Assembly: GCA_001769195.1 (NCBI GenBank)
Contig: MEOK01000020.1
Coordinates: 128,797 to 192,796, forward strand
Direction of reading: 5' to 3'
Source of the DNA: Bacteroidetes bacterium GWF2_40_14
Lineage (GTDB): Bacteria > Bacteroidota > Bacteroidia > Bacteroidales > UBA932
Length of the DNA: 64,000 nt
Numbering within the stretch: the stretch's first letter is position 1; each line of letters begins with the position of its first letter. Position numbers and translations under genes: made by a program. Below the pieces are notes generated by a model. The model worked only from the letters and a program-made list of their open reading frames with translations, was not told the DNA's origin and ran no database searches. Of this stretch, positions 9,774 through 16,787 are shown piece by piece.

Positions 9774-11041
9774 TGACAGGAGACGATTTTCTTAATTTCA
9801 ACGAAGAGGAAGACTTCACAGATCAAATTTCCAAGTGTGAAGATGCTTACACAAAAGGTGAAATTGATCTGCTGGACTTTTCTGAAGAGGAGTTTGACTA
9901 TCTTATTGGGTACTTCATAGACGAGGGTGATGATTCTCTTGTTTACGACTTGACGCGTACTGCATATAACAAACATCCATACTCATCTGATCTTGTTGTA
10001 AGATATGCCGATGTACTGATTGTGAACAGAGAAGTTATAAGAGCTGTTGAAATTCTTAATAACCAAATGGGAATAGACTCAAGCAACAGTGACATCTATT
10101 TTCTTTTAGGCAGAGCGTATTTAAGGCAAGGTGAACACAAAGCTGCAAGGGAGAATATCGACAAAGCCATTGTATTATGCAGCGATGAAGCTGGAGAAAT
10201 GCTTACGACAGCAGCTCAGGATTACATAGATATAAACAAATACTCCATTGCACTGGAATATCTCAAGGAAGCAGAGAAGCTTGAAGAGCATAACACCGAA
10301 TTATTCAACGATATAGCGTTCTGTCTGGAAAGATCAGAACAATTTAAAGAGAGTCTGGTGTATTATGAAAAGTATCTGGATTCAGACCCATTTAACGAAA
10401 GCGTATGGTTCAATGTCGGGACAATTTATGCCAGGATAGAAAATTTCGCAAAATCGCTTGAAGCTTTTGACTATGCATTGGCTCTTGATCCGCAAAACTC
10501 ATCGGTTCTATATAACAAAGCGATAGTTTATGTTAATACAGAGCAATATAATCTTGCAATTGAGACATTTAAAGAGTTTTTGAAATACGAGCCCGACAAC
10601 TTTTTTGCGCTAATTGGAATAGCCGATGCCTACCTTGCATATGATAAGCTGGATGAGGCTTTCAACGCCTTCAATGTAGCCCTTGGACTAGACGTGGAAA
10701 ATCTGGAGGCAAATTCCGGACTGGCATACATAAGCATGTTGAAGCATGACCATTTCAGTGCCCTTGTATACCTTAGAAGAATTATCAGCAACGAAAGAAT
10801 GGATCACCTTTTCCTTGATTCTCAGATACTGCTGACATATAAAAGGACAGAACTTCCTGAGTTTCTTGTATACCATTTAGTTGCTCTTTACCATATGCGC
10901 TCTATTGACTCCTTCATAACAAACCTGGAGACGCTTCTTACAATGGACGAACTGTGGCTGAACAAGCTTTATGAGCTTATTCCTAAGCTAAAGAAAGATA
11001 TCGCAGTATCAAAGAAAATCAGCAAGTTAAAAGAAAAATAA
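9773..11041 (+). CDS. Tetratricopeptide repeat protein
   Basis: A 422-residue soluble TPR scaffold. After an acidic N-terminal segment (about residues 1-60) there are at least seven TPR-like helical hairpins, for example SDIYFLLGRAYLRQGEHKAA, ESVWFNVGTIYARIENFAKS and SSVLYNKAIVYVNTEQYNLA. TPR arrays bind partner proteins, and no catalytic domain is attached. No signal peptide is visible. It overlaps the preceding gene by one base and lies 9 bases before the DedA gene, so a shared operon is likely. The partner is unknown. Confidence 0.85.
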   Translation: MTGDDFLNFNEEEDFTDQISKCEDAYTKGEIDLLDFSEEEFDYLIGYFIDEGDDSLVYDLTRTAYNKHPYSSDLVVRYADVLIVNREVIRAVEILNNQMGIDSSNSDIYFLLGRAYLRQGEHKAARENIDKAIVLCSDEAGEMLTTAAQDYIDINKYSIALEYLKEAEKLEEHNTELFNDIAFCLERSEQFKESLVYYEKYLDSDPFNESVWFNVGTIYARIENFAKSLEAFDYALALDPQNSSVLYNKAIVYVNTEQYNLAIETFKEFLKYEPDNFFALIGIADAYLAYDKLDEAFNAFNVALGLDVENLEANSGLAYISMLKHDHFSALVYLRRIISNERMDHLFLDSQILLTYKRTELPEFLVYHLVALYHMRSIDSFITNLETLLTMDELWLNKLYELIPKLKKDIAVSKKISKLKEK

Positions 11042-11050
11042 CAACACTTT

Positions 11051-11698
11051 ATGCAATCTTTACAATTTATAGAATGGTGTCTGGAAAACCTGAACTACTG
11101 GACAATTACCCTTTTAATGGCAATTGAAAGCTCCTTCATTCCATTCCCGTCCGAAGTTGTAATTCCACCTGCTGCCTACAAGGCTGCGGCTGGGGAGATG
11201 AATATATTCCTTGTAGTATTCTTTGGTACGCTAGGTGCCCTTATCGGAGCCCTATTCAACTACTTTCTGGCATATTATCTCGGTCGTCCGATTATTTACA
11301 AATTTGCCAACAGCCGACTTGGACGTTTATGTCTTCTTGATGAACATAAGGTACAAACTGCAGAATCATATTTTGTTAAAAAAGGAGCCATCTCAACCTT
11401 TGTCGGACGCCTGCTTCCCGCAGTACGTCAGCTTATTTCAATCCCAGCCGGCCTTTCAAAAATGAAGCTATCTAAGTTCATCCTTTACACCTGTCTGGGT
11501 GCAGGTTTCTGGAACATTATACTTGCAGCCATCGGTTATGCAATGTACAGTGTAGTTCCAAAGGACCAGCTTATGGACAAGGTTAACCTCTACAGCTCGG
11601 AGATATCTACAGGATTTGTGATAATTGTTGGAGCTGTCATTCTCTATTTTATTTACAGGGGCGTTTCAAAGCCAAAAAATAGGAGTGAAGTACTTTAA
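11051..11698 (+). CDS. DedA-family (SNARE-associated/VTT) membrane protein
   Basis: A polytopic inner-membrane protein of 215 residues. Family landmarks are the amphipathic N-terminal segment ESSFIPFPSEVVIPPAAY, the membrane-entry loop with Gly/Pro residues, FVGRLLPAVRQLISIPAG with the conserved Arg residues, and a C-terminal transmembrane helix (FVIIVGAVILYFIY). DedA/VTT proteins are linked to recycling of undecaprenyl phosphate or phosphatidylethanolamine across the membrane and to envelope homeostasis. Which lipid this one handles cannot be read from sequence. It is the last host gene before the tRNA where the ICE begins. Confidence 0.88.
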   Translation: MQSLQFIEWCLENLNYWTITLLMAIESSFIPFPSEVVIPPAAYKAAAGEMNIFLVVFFGTLGALIGALFNYFLAYYLGRPIIYKFANSRLGRLCLLDEHKVQTAESYFVKKGAISTFVGRLLPAVRQLISIPAGLSKMKLSKFILYTCLGAGFWNIILAAIGYAMYSVVPKDQLMDKVNLYSSEISTGFVIIVGAVILYFIYRGVSKPKNRSEVL

Positions 11699-11714
11699 AA
11701 TATAAAAATAGTAT

Positions 11715-11722
11715 TATCTTTG
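11715..11722 (+). promoter_or_regulatory. -7 promoter element for tRNA-Arg
   Basis: TATCTTTG matches TAnnTTTG and lies 30 bases before the mature tRNA 5' end. Confidence 0.6.
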
Positions 11723-11752
11723 CACTCCCTAACGGGAAAACCTTTAAGAAGG

Positions 11753-11826
11753 GGTTCGGTAGCTCAGTTGGATAGAGCAACAGCCTTCTAAGCTGTGGGT
11801 CTTGGGTTCGAATCCCAACCGAATCA
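11753..11826 (+). tRNA. tRNA-Arg (anticodon UCU)
   Basis: A full cloverleaf can be drawn. The acceptor stem pairs GGTTCGG with CCGAATC (one G-U pair) and the discriminator base is A. The D arm is GCTC...GAGC. The anticodon arm is ACAGC/GCTGT with loop CTTCTAA, giving anticodon TCT. The T arm is TTGGG/CCCAA with loop TTCGAAT. CCA is not encoded. It is intact although the ICE integrase gene starts 271 bases downstream, as expected when an element integrates into a tRNA 3' end and restores it. Confidence 0.95.
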
Positions 11827-11828
11827 CT
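11803..11828 (+). other. Candidate left attachment site (attL) in the tRNA-Arg 3' end
   Basis: The T arm and acceptor 3' strand of tRNA-Arg directly border the integrase region, the usual arrangement for a tRNA-targeting tyrosine recombinase. No convincing full second copy was found in the window, so core position and length are inferred. Confidence 0.4.
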
Positions 11829-11862
11829 AAAAATGTCCAAAAAACTGGACAAAAGCCAGACA

Positions 11863-11897
11863 AAACCTACAATATCAAATAATTGTGGGTTTTTTTA
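11863..11897 (+). terminator. Rho-independent terminator downstream of tRNA-Arg
   Basis: An 11-base stem (AAACCTACAAT at 11863-11873 with ATTGTGGGTTT at 11882-11892, one G-U pair) is followed by a T run. It lies inside the ICE end, so the element seems to bring its own stop for read-through from the tRNA. Confidence 0.7.
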
Positions 11898-11961
11898 TTT
11901 TCAATTTGTCCGCAATAATAGTCAAAAAATGGTCATATTTGGACACTCTTCCGGGACTAAT

Positions 11962-11997
11962 TCGTGACCTATTTTAAAAACGCAAAATAGGTCACGA
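11962..11997. repeat. Perfect 14-bp inverted repeat upstream of the integrase gene
   Basis: Arms TCGTGACCTATTTT (11962-11975) and AAAATAGGTCACGA (11984-11997) are perfectly complementary around an 8-base spacer. It lies between the tRNA and the int start, so it may be an operator or part of the recombination site complex. There is no T tract after it, so a terminator is unlikely. Confidence 0.85.
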
Positions 11998-12034
11998 TTT
12001 GTCAGCTTTTGTCTTCCTTTTGTCGCTTTTTGTC
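11998..12034 (-). promoter_or_regulatory. Phased GACAAA repeats, candidate integrase arm-type sites
   Basis: TTTGTC (GACAAA on the minus strand) occurs at 11998, 12008, 12019 and 12029, a spacing of 10 to 11 bases, or one DNA turn. Two more copies in the opposite orientation lie at 11848 and 11859, also 11 apart. Evenly phased short repeats near a tyrosine integrase gene are typical of arm-type binding sites. The assignment is inferred from position and spacing. Confidence 0.5.
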
Positions 12035-12097
12035 TAGGGTGCATATATCTAAAAATCAATAGTGTATAGCTAACTTTACATTGTAAAATTTTATGGT

Positions 12098-13324
12098 ATG
12101 AAAAGCACATTTAAGGTATTATTTTTTATTAAAAGAAATGCCACAAAACAGAGTGGAAAGGCTCCAATTATCGCCCGAATCACACTCGATGGCAAAATTG
12201 CACAAATCAGCACTAAATTAGAAATTGAACCGAGTTTGTGGGATGTTAAACACGGAAGAGCCTCAGGTAAAGTATTTGAGGCCAATCATATAAATAGTTC
12301 TATTGATAGTATTAAATCTACGATCTTTAGTCATTATCAAAATTTTCGTGAAAGAAAGGCTAATATCACTGCAGAAATAATCAAAAAAGCTTTCTTAGGT
12401 TTATGTGAATCAAACGAGACAATATTAAAATTGTTTGATAAACACAATGATGACCTTTCAAAAATGATAGATCTTGAAATAGGCATGGTGTCTTATAAAA
12501 GATATTTATTAGGAAGAAAAAGATTAGCCGATTTTATTTACTATAAGTACAAGGTTTCAGATATGGCTATAATAGATATAACGACAACTTTCATAAGAGA
12601 CTTTGAAGTTTATTTACGTTCTGATTGTAAATTTACGACAAATGTAACTGCAAAAACCCTTCAATACTTAAAGAAAATAATTATTGTCGCTTTCAACGAT
12701 GGAATAATTCGTTCTAATCCCTATGGAAAATTTAAGATAAAAATGGAAAGGATAGAAAGAGGATATTTAGATCAAAATGAATTAGATATAATAATGGAGA
12801 AATACATTCCCATTAAAAGGATTGAAAATGTTCGGGATATATTTATCTTTTGCTGTTATACAGGCCTCTCATATATTGACGTTCAAGCTTTAAAATCTGA
12901 TAATATCAGAAAGGCTTTTGATGGTAACCTTTGGATTATGATTAAGCGTCATAAAACAGATGTCCCGGTAAATGTCAGATTATTGGATGTTCCTAAAAAA
13001 ATTATTGCAAAATATTCCGGTGAATTACTAAACGGTAAACTACTACCAGTTTCGAGTAATCAAAAAATGAACGCATACCTAAAGGAATTAGCAGATATTT
13101 GTGGCATAACCAAGAATATTACAACTCATGTGGCCAGGCATACTTTTGCAACAACTATAACACTATCTAACGGAGTACCCATAGAAACCGTGAGCAAAAT
13201 GCTAGGGCATACTAATATTAAAACCACTCAGATTTATGCCAAAATAACTGACTTGAAAATAAGCAGTGATATGGAGAAATTAGCCGGAAAACTAAACAGA
13301 AAGAATGAAATCGTAATCCAATAA
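12098..13324 (+). CDS. int: Tyrosine recombinase (ICE integrase, IntDOT-like)
   Basis: A site-specific recombinase of 408 residues that would integrate and excise the element. The N-terminal part has the arm-binding domain of Bacteroidota integrases (KAPIIARITLDGKIAQISTK), followed by a SAM-like core-binding domain (about 115-215). The catalytic domain holds the lysine region IMIKRHKTD, the H-x-x-R box THVARHTF, the LGHTNIKTT box and the nucleophile Tyr380 (TQIYAKI). The box that normally carries the first catalytic arginine reads YTGLSYIDV, with Ser258 in its place; the CTnDOT integrase is known for the same Arg-to-Ser change. The gene lies 271 bases from tRNA-Arg and points away from it. 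A small RhuM-like gene follows after 10 bases. Confidence 0.92.
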   Translation: MKSTFKVLFFIKRNATKQSGKAPIIARITLDGKIAQISTKLEIEPSLWDVKHGRASGKVFEANHINSSIDSIKSTIFSHYQNFRERKANITAEIIKKAFLGLCESNETILKLFDKHNDDLSKMIDLEIGMVSYKRYLLGRKRLADFIYYKYKVSDMAIIDITTTFIRDFEVYLRSDCKFTTNVTAKTLQYLKKIIIVAFNDGIIRSNPYGKFKIKMERIERGYLDQNELDIIMEKYIPIKRIENVRDIFIFCCYTGLSYIDVQALKSDNIRKAFDGNLWIMIKRHKTDVPVNVRLLDVPKKIIAKYSGELLNGKLLPVSSNQKMNAYLKELADICGITKNITTHVARHTFATTITLSNGVPIETVSKMLGHTNIKTTQIYAKITDLKISSDMEKLAGKLNRKNEIVIQ

Positions 13325-13334
13325 AATTGGAGAT

Positions 13335-13736
13335 ATGGAAAGAGGAAAATTCGAAATAGAGGTAAACGATGCAGGAAATATTTCCGTGGATATTGAGTTG
13401 ATAGACGGAACAGTTTGGCTAACCAAACATGAAATTGCCAGTCAATTTCGTGTATTTGTTCCGGCAGTAACAGCAAACCTACGGACAATCTTTAAGTCTA
13501 GGGAATTATTAGAAGCTGACGTGGTGAAATTACACCGTTTTACCCGCAGGAAAGGAGAAAATGCAAGCATTGATCTTTACAACCTTGATGTTATTATAGC
13601 CTTAAGTTTTCGCATGAATGGAGCGATTTGCAAGGAATTCAGGATTTGGGTCAAGGAGAAAATTAAACAACCAATAGTGCGACACCACAAAATGCATGTG
13701 ATTATTCAATTGGGAAATACGTTTCTTCCGTGTTAA
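13335..13736 (+). CDS. RhuM-like DNA-binding protein, short form
   Basis: 133 residues that resemble the N-terminal domain of RhuM/virulence-protein family members. GTVWLTKHEIASQFRV is a helix-turn-helix-like segment, and NASIDLYNLDVIIALSFRMN followed by FRIWVKEKI is the family signature. Full RhuM proteins exceed 300 residues, and the tail here (about 113-133) does not look like the family, so it may be a natural short form or a truncation. Short relatives often follow integrase genes on Bacteroidota elements. A role in control of integration is a guess from its position 10 bases after int. Confidence 0.6.
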   Translation: MERGKFEIEVNDAGNISVDIELIDGTVWLTKHEIASQFRVFVPAVTANLRTIFKSRELLEADVVKLHRFTRRKGENASIDLYNLDVIIALSFRMNGAICKEFRIWVKEKIKQPIVRHHKMHVIIQLGNTFLPC

Positions 13737-13843
13737 TTACATGTAATTAAACTGCAATGTAATACAAATTCCTTCAATTTTTTAACTCAGTAATTTATGT
13801 TCAGTACATATATTGTTATATGCTTGCACCTTGCACTGAATCC

Positions 13844-14833
13844 TTAAAGATGAAATCTCTTATTCAATTCCGTAATGCGACTGATTAATGAATCAAAAGA
13901 TAAGGATTCACCATAAATCATACTTGACCGCATATCTTCATAATCTGACTTTAAGGCATCAATTATATTATCAGGAGGCGTGAAGTTTATTGTTTGGGGG
14001 TTGTGTATAGAATAATCTATCCCGCTTGTCCTGGTCAATTTACCCCTGTGCTCTACAATTGATTCATATAAAATTTTATCTGCAAATGCTGCCTTGGCAA
14101 AATCTGTATCCATTAGTTTTTCCAAGTCATAGAAATGTCGGCTCAGCCTAATAACTCCACTTGAGTCAACAGGTTTTTGAAATTTCTCATGGAGTAAAAA
14201 AGCTTTTTCTAAAAAAGTTCTGGTAGGCAGAACAGTTGGTATGTCAAAATCCTTGTCCGCAAAATTCGAATCTGGAAATTGTTCACTAATTAAGGATTTA
14301 ATTACTTTGTTTTGAGATGGTTCTATTAATGATCTGGCACCAATCTCTATTAATACCTTTTCTTTAATATATTCCCCCTCTCCAAATAGGGAATCAAAAC
14401 TAAGTTCAACTACCTGAGGATCTGCTGTTGTATCTTTTAATTCTTTGAGTGAGAGTTTGTATCCGGTTACTCCTAATGATTGAAGGTTCTGATCAAGTTG
14501 ATAAAGCAAAATTGTATTTACAAAAGAACAAGATGCTCTTCTTAATTCTGTAATTTCTTTTTTCTTCAACTCTCCAGAAAATCCCAAATAAGATCTATCT
14601 ATCGCTATATCAATGTCTTCGGAAAATCTTTCAATTATTTTCCAGGCTTTACTCAATGATGTTCCACCTTTAAATACCATTGCGTTGGCAAAATCACACT
14701 GGAATAATGCTCTTAAAGCAGTAGTTACCCACCAATCCTTTTCAATAGCTTCTACTGAAAGGTTTAATTTGGCTGCTGTCTGTAATATTACCGTTTTTCT
14801 GTCATCTTGTGATAGCTTTAACCACTCACTCAT
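13844..14833 (-). CDS. abiEii: AbiEii/AbiGii-family nucleotidyltransferase toxin
   Basis: 329 residues with the nucleotidyltransferase core of type IV AbiE toxins. The motif KGGTSLSKAWKIIERFSEDI joins the GGT box to the SEDID aspartates, which bind metal and nucleotide. AbiEii toxins block growth by transferring nucleotides to RNA targets, best studied for tRNA acceptor ends, and give phage resistance by abortive infection. The start overlaps the antitoxin stop by 4 bases, the usual antitoxin-first AbiE order. The length fits the family (about 300-330). The RNA target here is unknown. Confidence 0.85.
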   Translation of the reverse strand: MSEWLKLSQDDRKTVILQTAAKLNLSVEAIEKDWWVTTALRALFQCDFANAMVFKGGTSLSKAWKIIERFSEDIDIAIDRSYLGFSGELKKKEITELRRASCSFVNTILLYQLDQNLQSLGVTGYKLSLKELKDTTADPQVVELSFDSLFGEGEYIKEKVLIEIGARSLIEPSQNKVIKSLISEQFPDSNFADKDFDIPTVLPTRTFLEKAFLLHEKFQKPVDSSGVIRLSRHFYDLEKLMDTDFAKAAFADKILYESIVEHRGKLTRTSGIDYSIHNPQTINFTPPDNIIDALKSDYEDMRSSMIYGESLSFDSLISRITELNKRFHL

Positions 14834-15432
14834 ACTATTGATATTAATATTTGTTTAATCCATGCGGGAGCTAATTCCATGTCCTCTTTCCAGTCCGGTA
14901 TTTGTCTTGAAGAGAGCAGGATTTGCAACTTTTCAATATCTTCATTTTTGACATTTTCTTTACCAATAGCTTTAAGAGCAGAAACTATTAATAGTATCAG
15001 GTCATTTTTATATGCTAAATTTTTGGGAGCTGTATGTTTGAAAAGAATTCCCTTGCCATTTCCAATTTTTATTCTTCTTGGAGTTCCATCTGTCAGGTAT
15101 ACAATATTCATCGGAACTTGAGTTGATAAACCTAATTTATTCAATGCGTAAATACCTGTTGGAACTATCCTGGCCTTATCCCTCTGGGCTATTTCCTTTG
15201 CGATCTCTTCCAGTGAAGGATAGAGGATACCCAAACCTAATTTGGTATCGGTTTTTGGATAATAGTAAATGCCCCTTGCTATTCTAATTATAGTTTTCGA
15301 CTGCTCTAATCTTTCTAAAGATTTATTTATCGTCTTTGGAGCTCCCAGTAATGCAAAATCAGAAGCAAAATATATTTTTCCTTTTTGCTTCTGTTTTATT
15401 AGACTTTCTATTTCATTTACAGTTTTTTGCAT
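14830..15432 (-). CDS. abiEi: AbiEi-like antitoxin/transcriptional repressor (DUF6088 type)
   Basis: 200 residues, first gene of the AbiE pair. The N-terminal half is a winged-helix domain (KIYFASDFALLGAPKTINKS...ARGIYYYPK), the fold with which AbiEi proteins bind their own promoter. The C-terminal half (VPTGIYALNKLGLSTQVP onward) matches the antitoxin domain, which works without direct toxin binding in characterised type IV pairs. A 9-bp inverted repeat 21 bases upstream of its ATG (15453-15481) is a likely self-operator. The 4-base overlap with the toxin gene implies translational coupling. Confidence 0.8.
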   Translation of the reverse strand: MQKTVNEIESLIKQKQKGKIYFASDFALLGAPKTINKSLERLEQSKTIIRIARGIYYYPKTDTKLGLGILYPSLEEIAKEIAQRDKARIVPTGIYALNKLGLSTQVPMNIVYLTDGTPRRIKIGNGKGILFKHTAPKNLAYKNDLILLIVSALKAIGKENVKNEDIEKLQILLSSRQIPDWKEDMELAPAWIKQILISIV

Positions 15433-15452
15433 ATATCAATTCCATGAAGATA

Positions 15453-15481
15453 TGTCGCAAATCTAGATATATTTTGCGACA
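15453..15481 (-). promoter_or_regulatory. Inverted-repeat operator upstream of the AbiE pair
   Basis: TGTCGCAAA (15453-15461) and TTTGCGACA (15473-15481) form a perfect 9-bp inverted repeat with an 11-base spacer, 21 bases upstream of the AbiEi start. Known AbiEi antitoxins repress their promoter through paired repeats, so this is the likely site. Confidence 0.65.
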
Positions 15482-15759
15482 AACAAAATTTATTTGATGA
15501 AACACTTAATTGCACTATATACGCGAAAATACTATGAAATTTTGCTTTTTATCTGAAAATGCAGATTATCAGGGGTTTATTAATATATTTGTAATCTAAA
15601 CATTTGACTATTAATAATATGATCGAATGAATTTATTACAAACCTAAGATATGTTTATTAGAGCGCCACCTCAATATTGAGGATATTGCTTTTTTCAAAA
15701 GCGATGCTATAATAGTTGTCCCGAATACTTAAGTTTCAAAAATTCTTTAACAATATTAA
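15482..15759. other. Non-coding gap between AbiE and the RteC-like gene
   Basis: AT-rich DNA without a supportable gene. A short imperfect hairpin near 15688-15708 (TGCTTTT...AAAAGCG) is the only structure I noticed. Confidence 0.6.
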
Positions 15760-16366
15760 ATGAAAAAATATACAAACTCGGAGTTATTTGTTCTATTAAG
15801 CAACTCCGAAGAACACAGTCAAAAAGAGTATGAAAATTCTTATATCAATTTCATCCAGGAACTAGTGAATCTGAATACACAAGTTCCTGATATAGTTTAC
15901 CGCCACAATATCCTTACATTTCTGCACATCGAATTGGTTTCCATACGTATGAGAGCAAATGTATTAGGATTAAAAAAAAAACACGGACAAAGGAATTTGC
16001 CTGTTTAAGGCAATTTCAATAGTTGGTTCTCACCGAAAGGTTGTTGAATCTCTTATTTCAAAGGATGTAATTTCGTCAAAACACCGGATATATATCGCAA
16101 ATCAAGATCTACCAAAACTTGTTTGGACAAGTACGATTCGGGACTTGGTAGAATTGATTTATGCACTTCACTATACTAAATCTTTCAACAATGGTGAAAT
16201 GACCCTCAAAGAGACAGTTAAGCATTTTGAGCAGTTTTTTGGTGTAAAAATTGATAATTTCTCCCATTCTTTTTTGCGAATACGAGAGAGGATGAAAGGA
16301 CGAACGGTTTTTGTTTCCAAACTCCAAAATACTCTTGAATCGAAGATAAAAGAGAAAGATCAGTAA
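15760..16366 (+). pseudogene. RteC-like regulator, frameshifted at an A10 run
   Basis: Two frames together encode one RteC-like protein of about 201 residues. The first frame (15760-16008) gives MKKYTNSELFVLLSN...VPDIVYRHNILTFLHIELV and ends at 16008. A second frame is open from 15974 to the stop at 16366 and contains WTSTIRDLVELIYALHYTK and FFGVKIDNFSHSFLRIRERM, the C-terminal signature of RteC proteins. The switch point is a run of ten A residues (15972-15981); with nine A the frames would join. RteC regulates excision of CTnDOT. The frameshift may inactivate the gene, or it may be bypassed by polymerase or ribosome slippage on the A tract. Sequencing error at the homopolymer is the main alternative. 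Confidence 0.7.
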
Positions 16367-16371
16367 AAAAT

Positions 16372-16410
16372 ATCAGCCAAGTTGTCCGCAATTTGGCTGA
16401 TTGTTTTTTT
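16372..16410 (+). terminator. Rho-independent terminator after the RteC-like gene
   Basis: A 9-bp perfect stem, ATCAGCCAA (16372-16380) with TTGGCTGAT (16393-16401), is followed by TG and seven T. It lies 6 bases past the stop at 16366. Confidence 0.85.
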
Positions 16411-16454
16411 AGACTGTCGCAGCTTTGAACAGAATTAATATAGTATGAATTATT

Positions 16455-16787
16455 ATGGAAGTAATTACAGTAGATTCGGTTGCATTTAAGGAGCTTGTAA
16501 GGAAGATAGATACTATAATGGACTTTGTTTATGACAAACAAGGAAATAGCGCGATCAAAGAAGAAAAAATGTGGGTCGATAGTCATGATGTTTGCAACTA
16601 TCTTCATGTTAGCAATAGAACCCTTCAGCGGCTACGAGCCAAGAATTGCGTTTCTTATTCCAGAATCAACGGAAAGAATTTTTATCGTATATCGGACATT
16701 AGACATCTCTTGGAAACTAAGATGATCCGAAGCAATGAAGAGTATTTAAATGATTTAATTCAAAACGCAAAGTATTATGCTCAGTAA
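16455..16787 (+). CDS. Small helix-turn-helix protein (MerR/excisionase-like, HTH_17 type)
   Basis: 110 residues. An N-terminal helical region (1-35) is followed by a winged-helix DNA-binding domain, with MWVDSHDVCNYLHVSNRTLQ as the recognition helix and INGKNFYRISDIRHLLE as the wing, about residues 38-90. Such proteins act as excisionases or local regulators on Bacteroidota elements. The stop overlaps the primase start by 11 bases, so they are cotranscribed. A paralogue with the same layout follows the primase at 18846. Confidence 0.8.
   Translation: MEVITVDSVAFKELVRKIDTIMDFVYDKQGNSAIKEEKMWVDSHDVCNYLHVSNRTLQRLRAKNCVSYSRINGKNFYRISDIRHLLETKMIRSNEEYLNDLIQNAKYYAQ

Noticed and set aside
16472-16481. 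10-base inverted match to the tRNA 3' end near the HTH gene
   Set aside because: Too short to be meaningful in 64 kb and within coding sequence.
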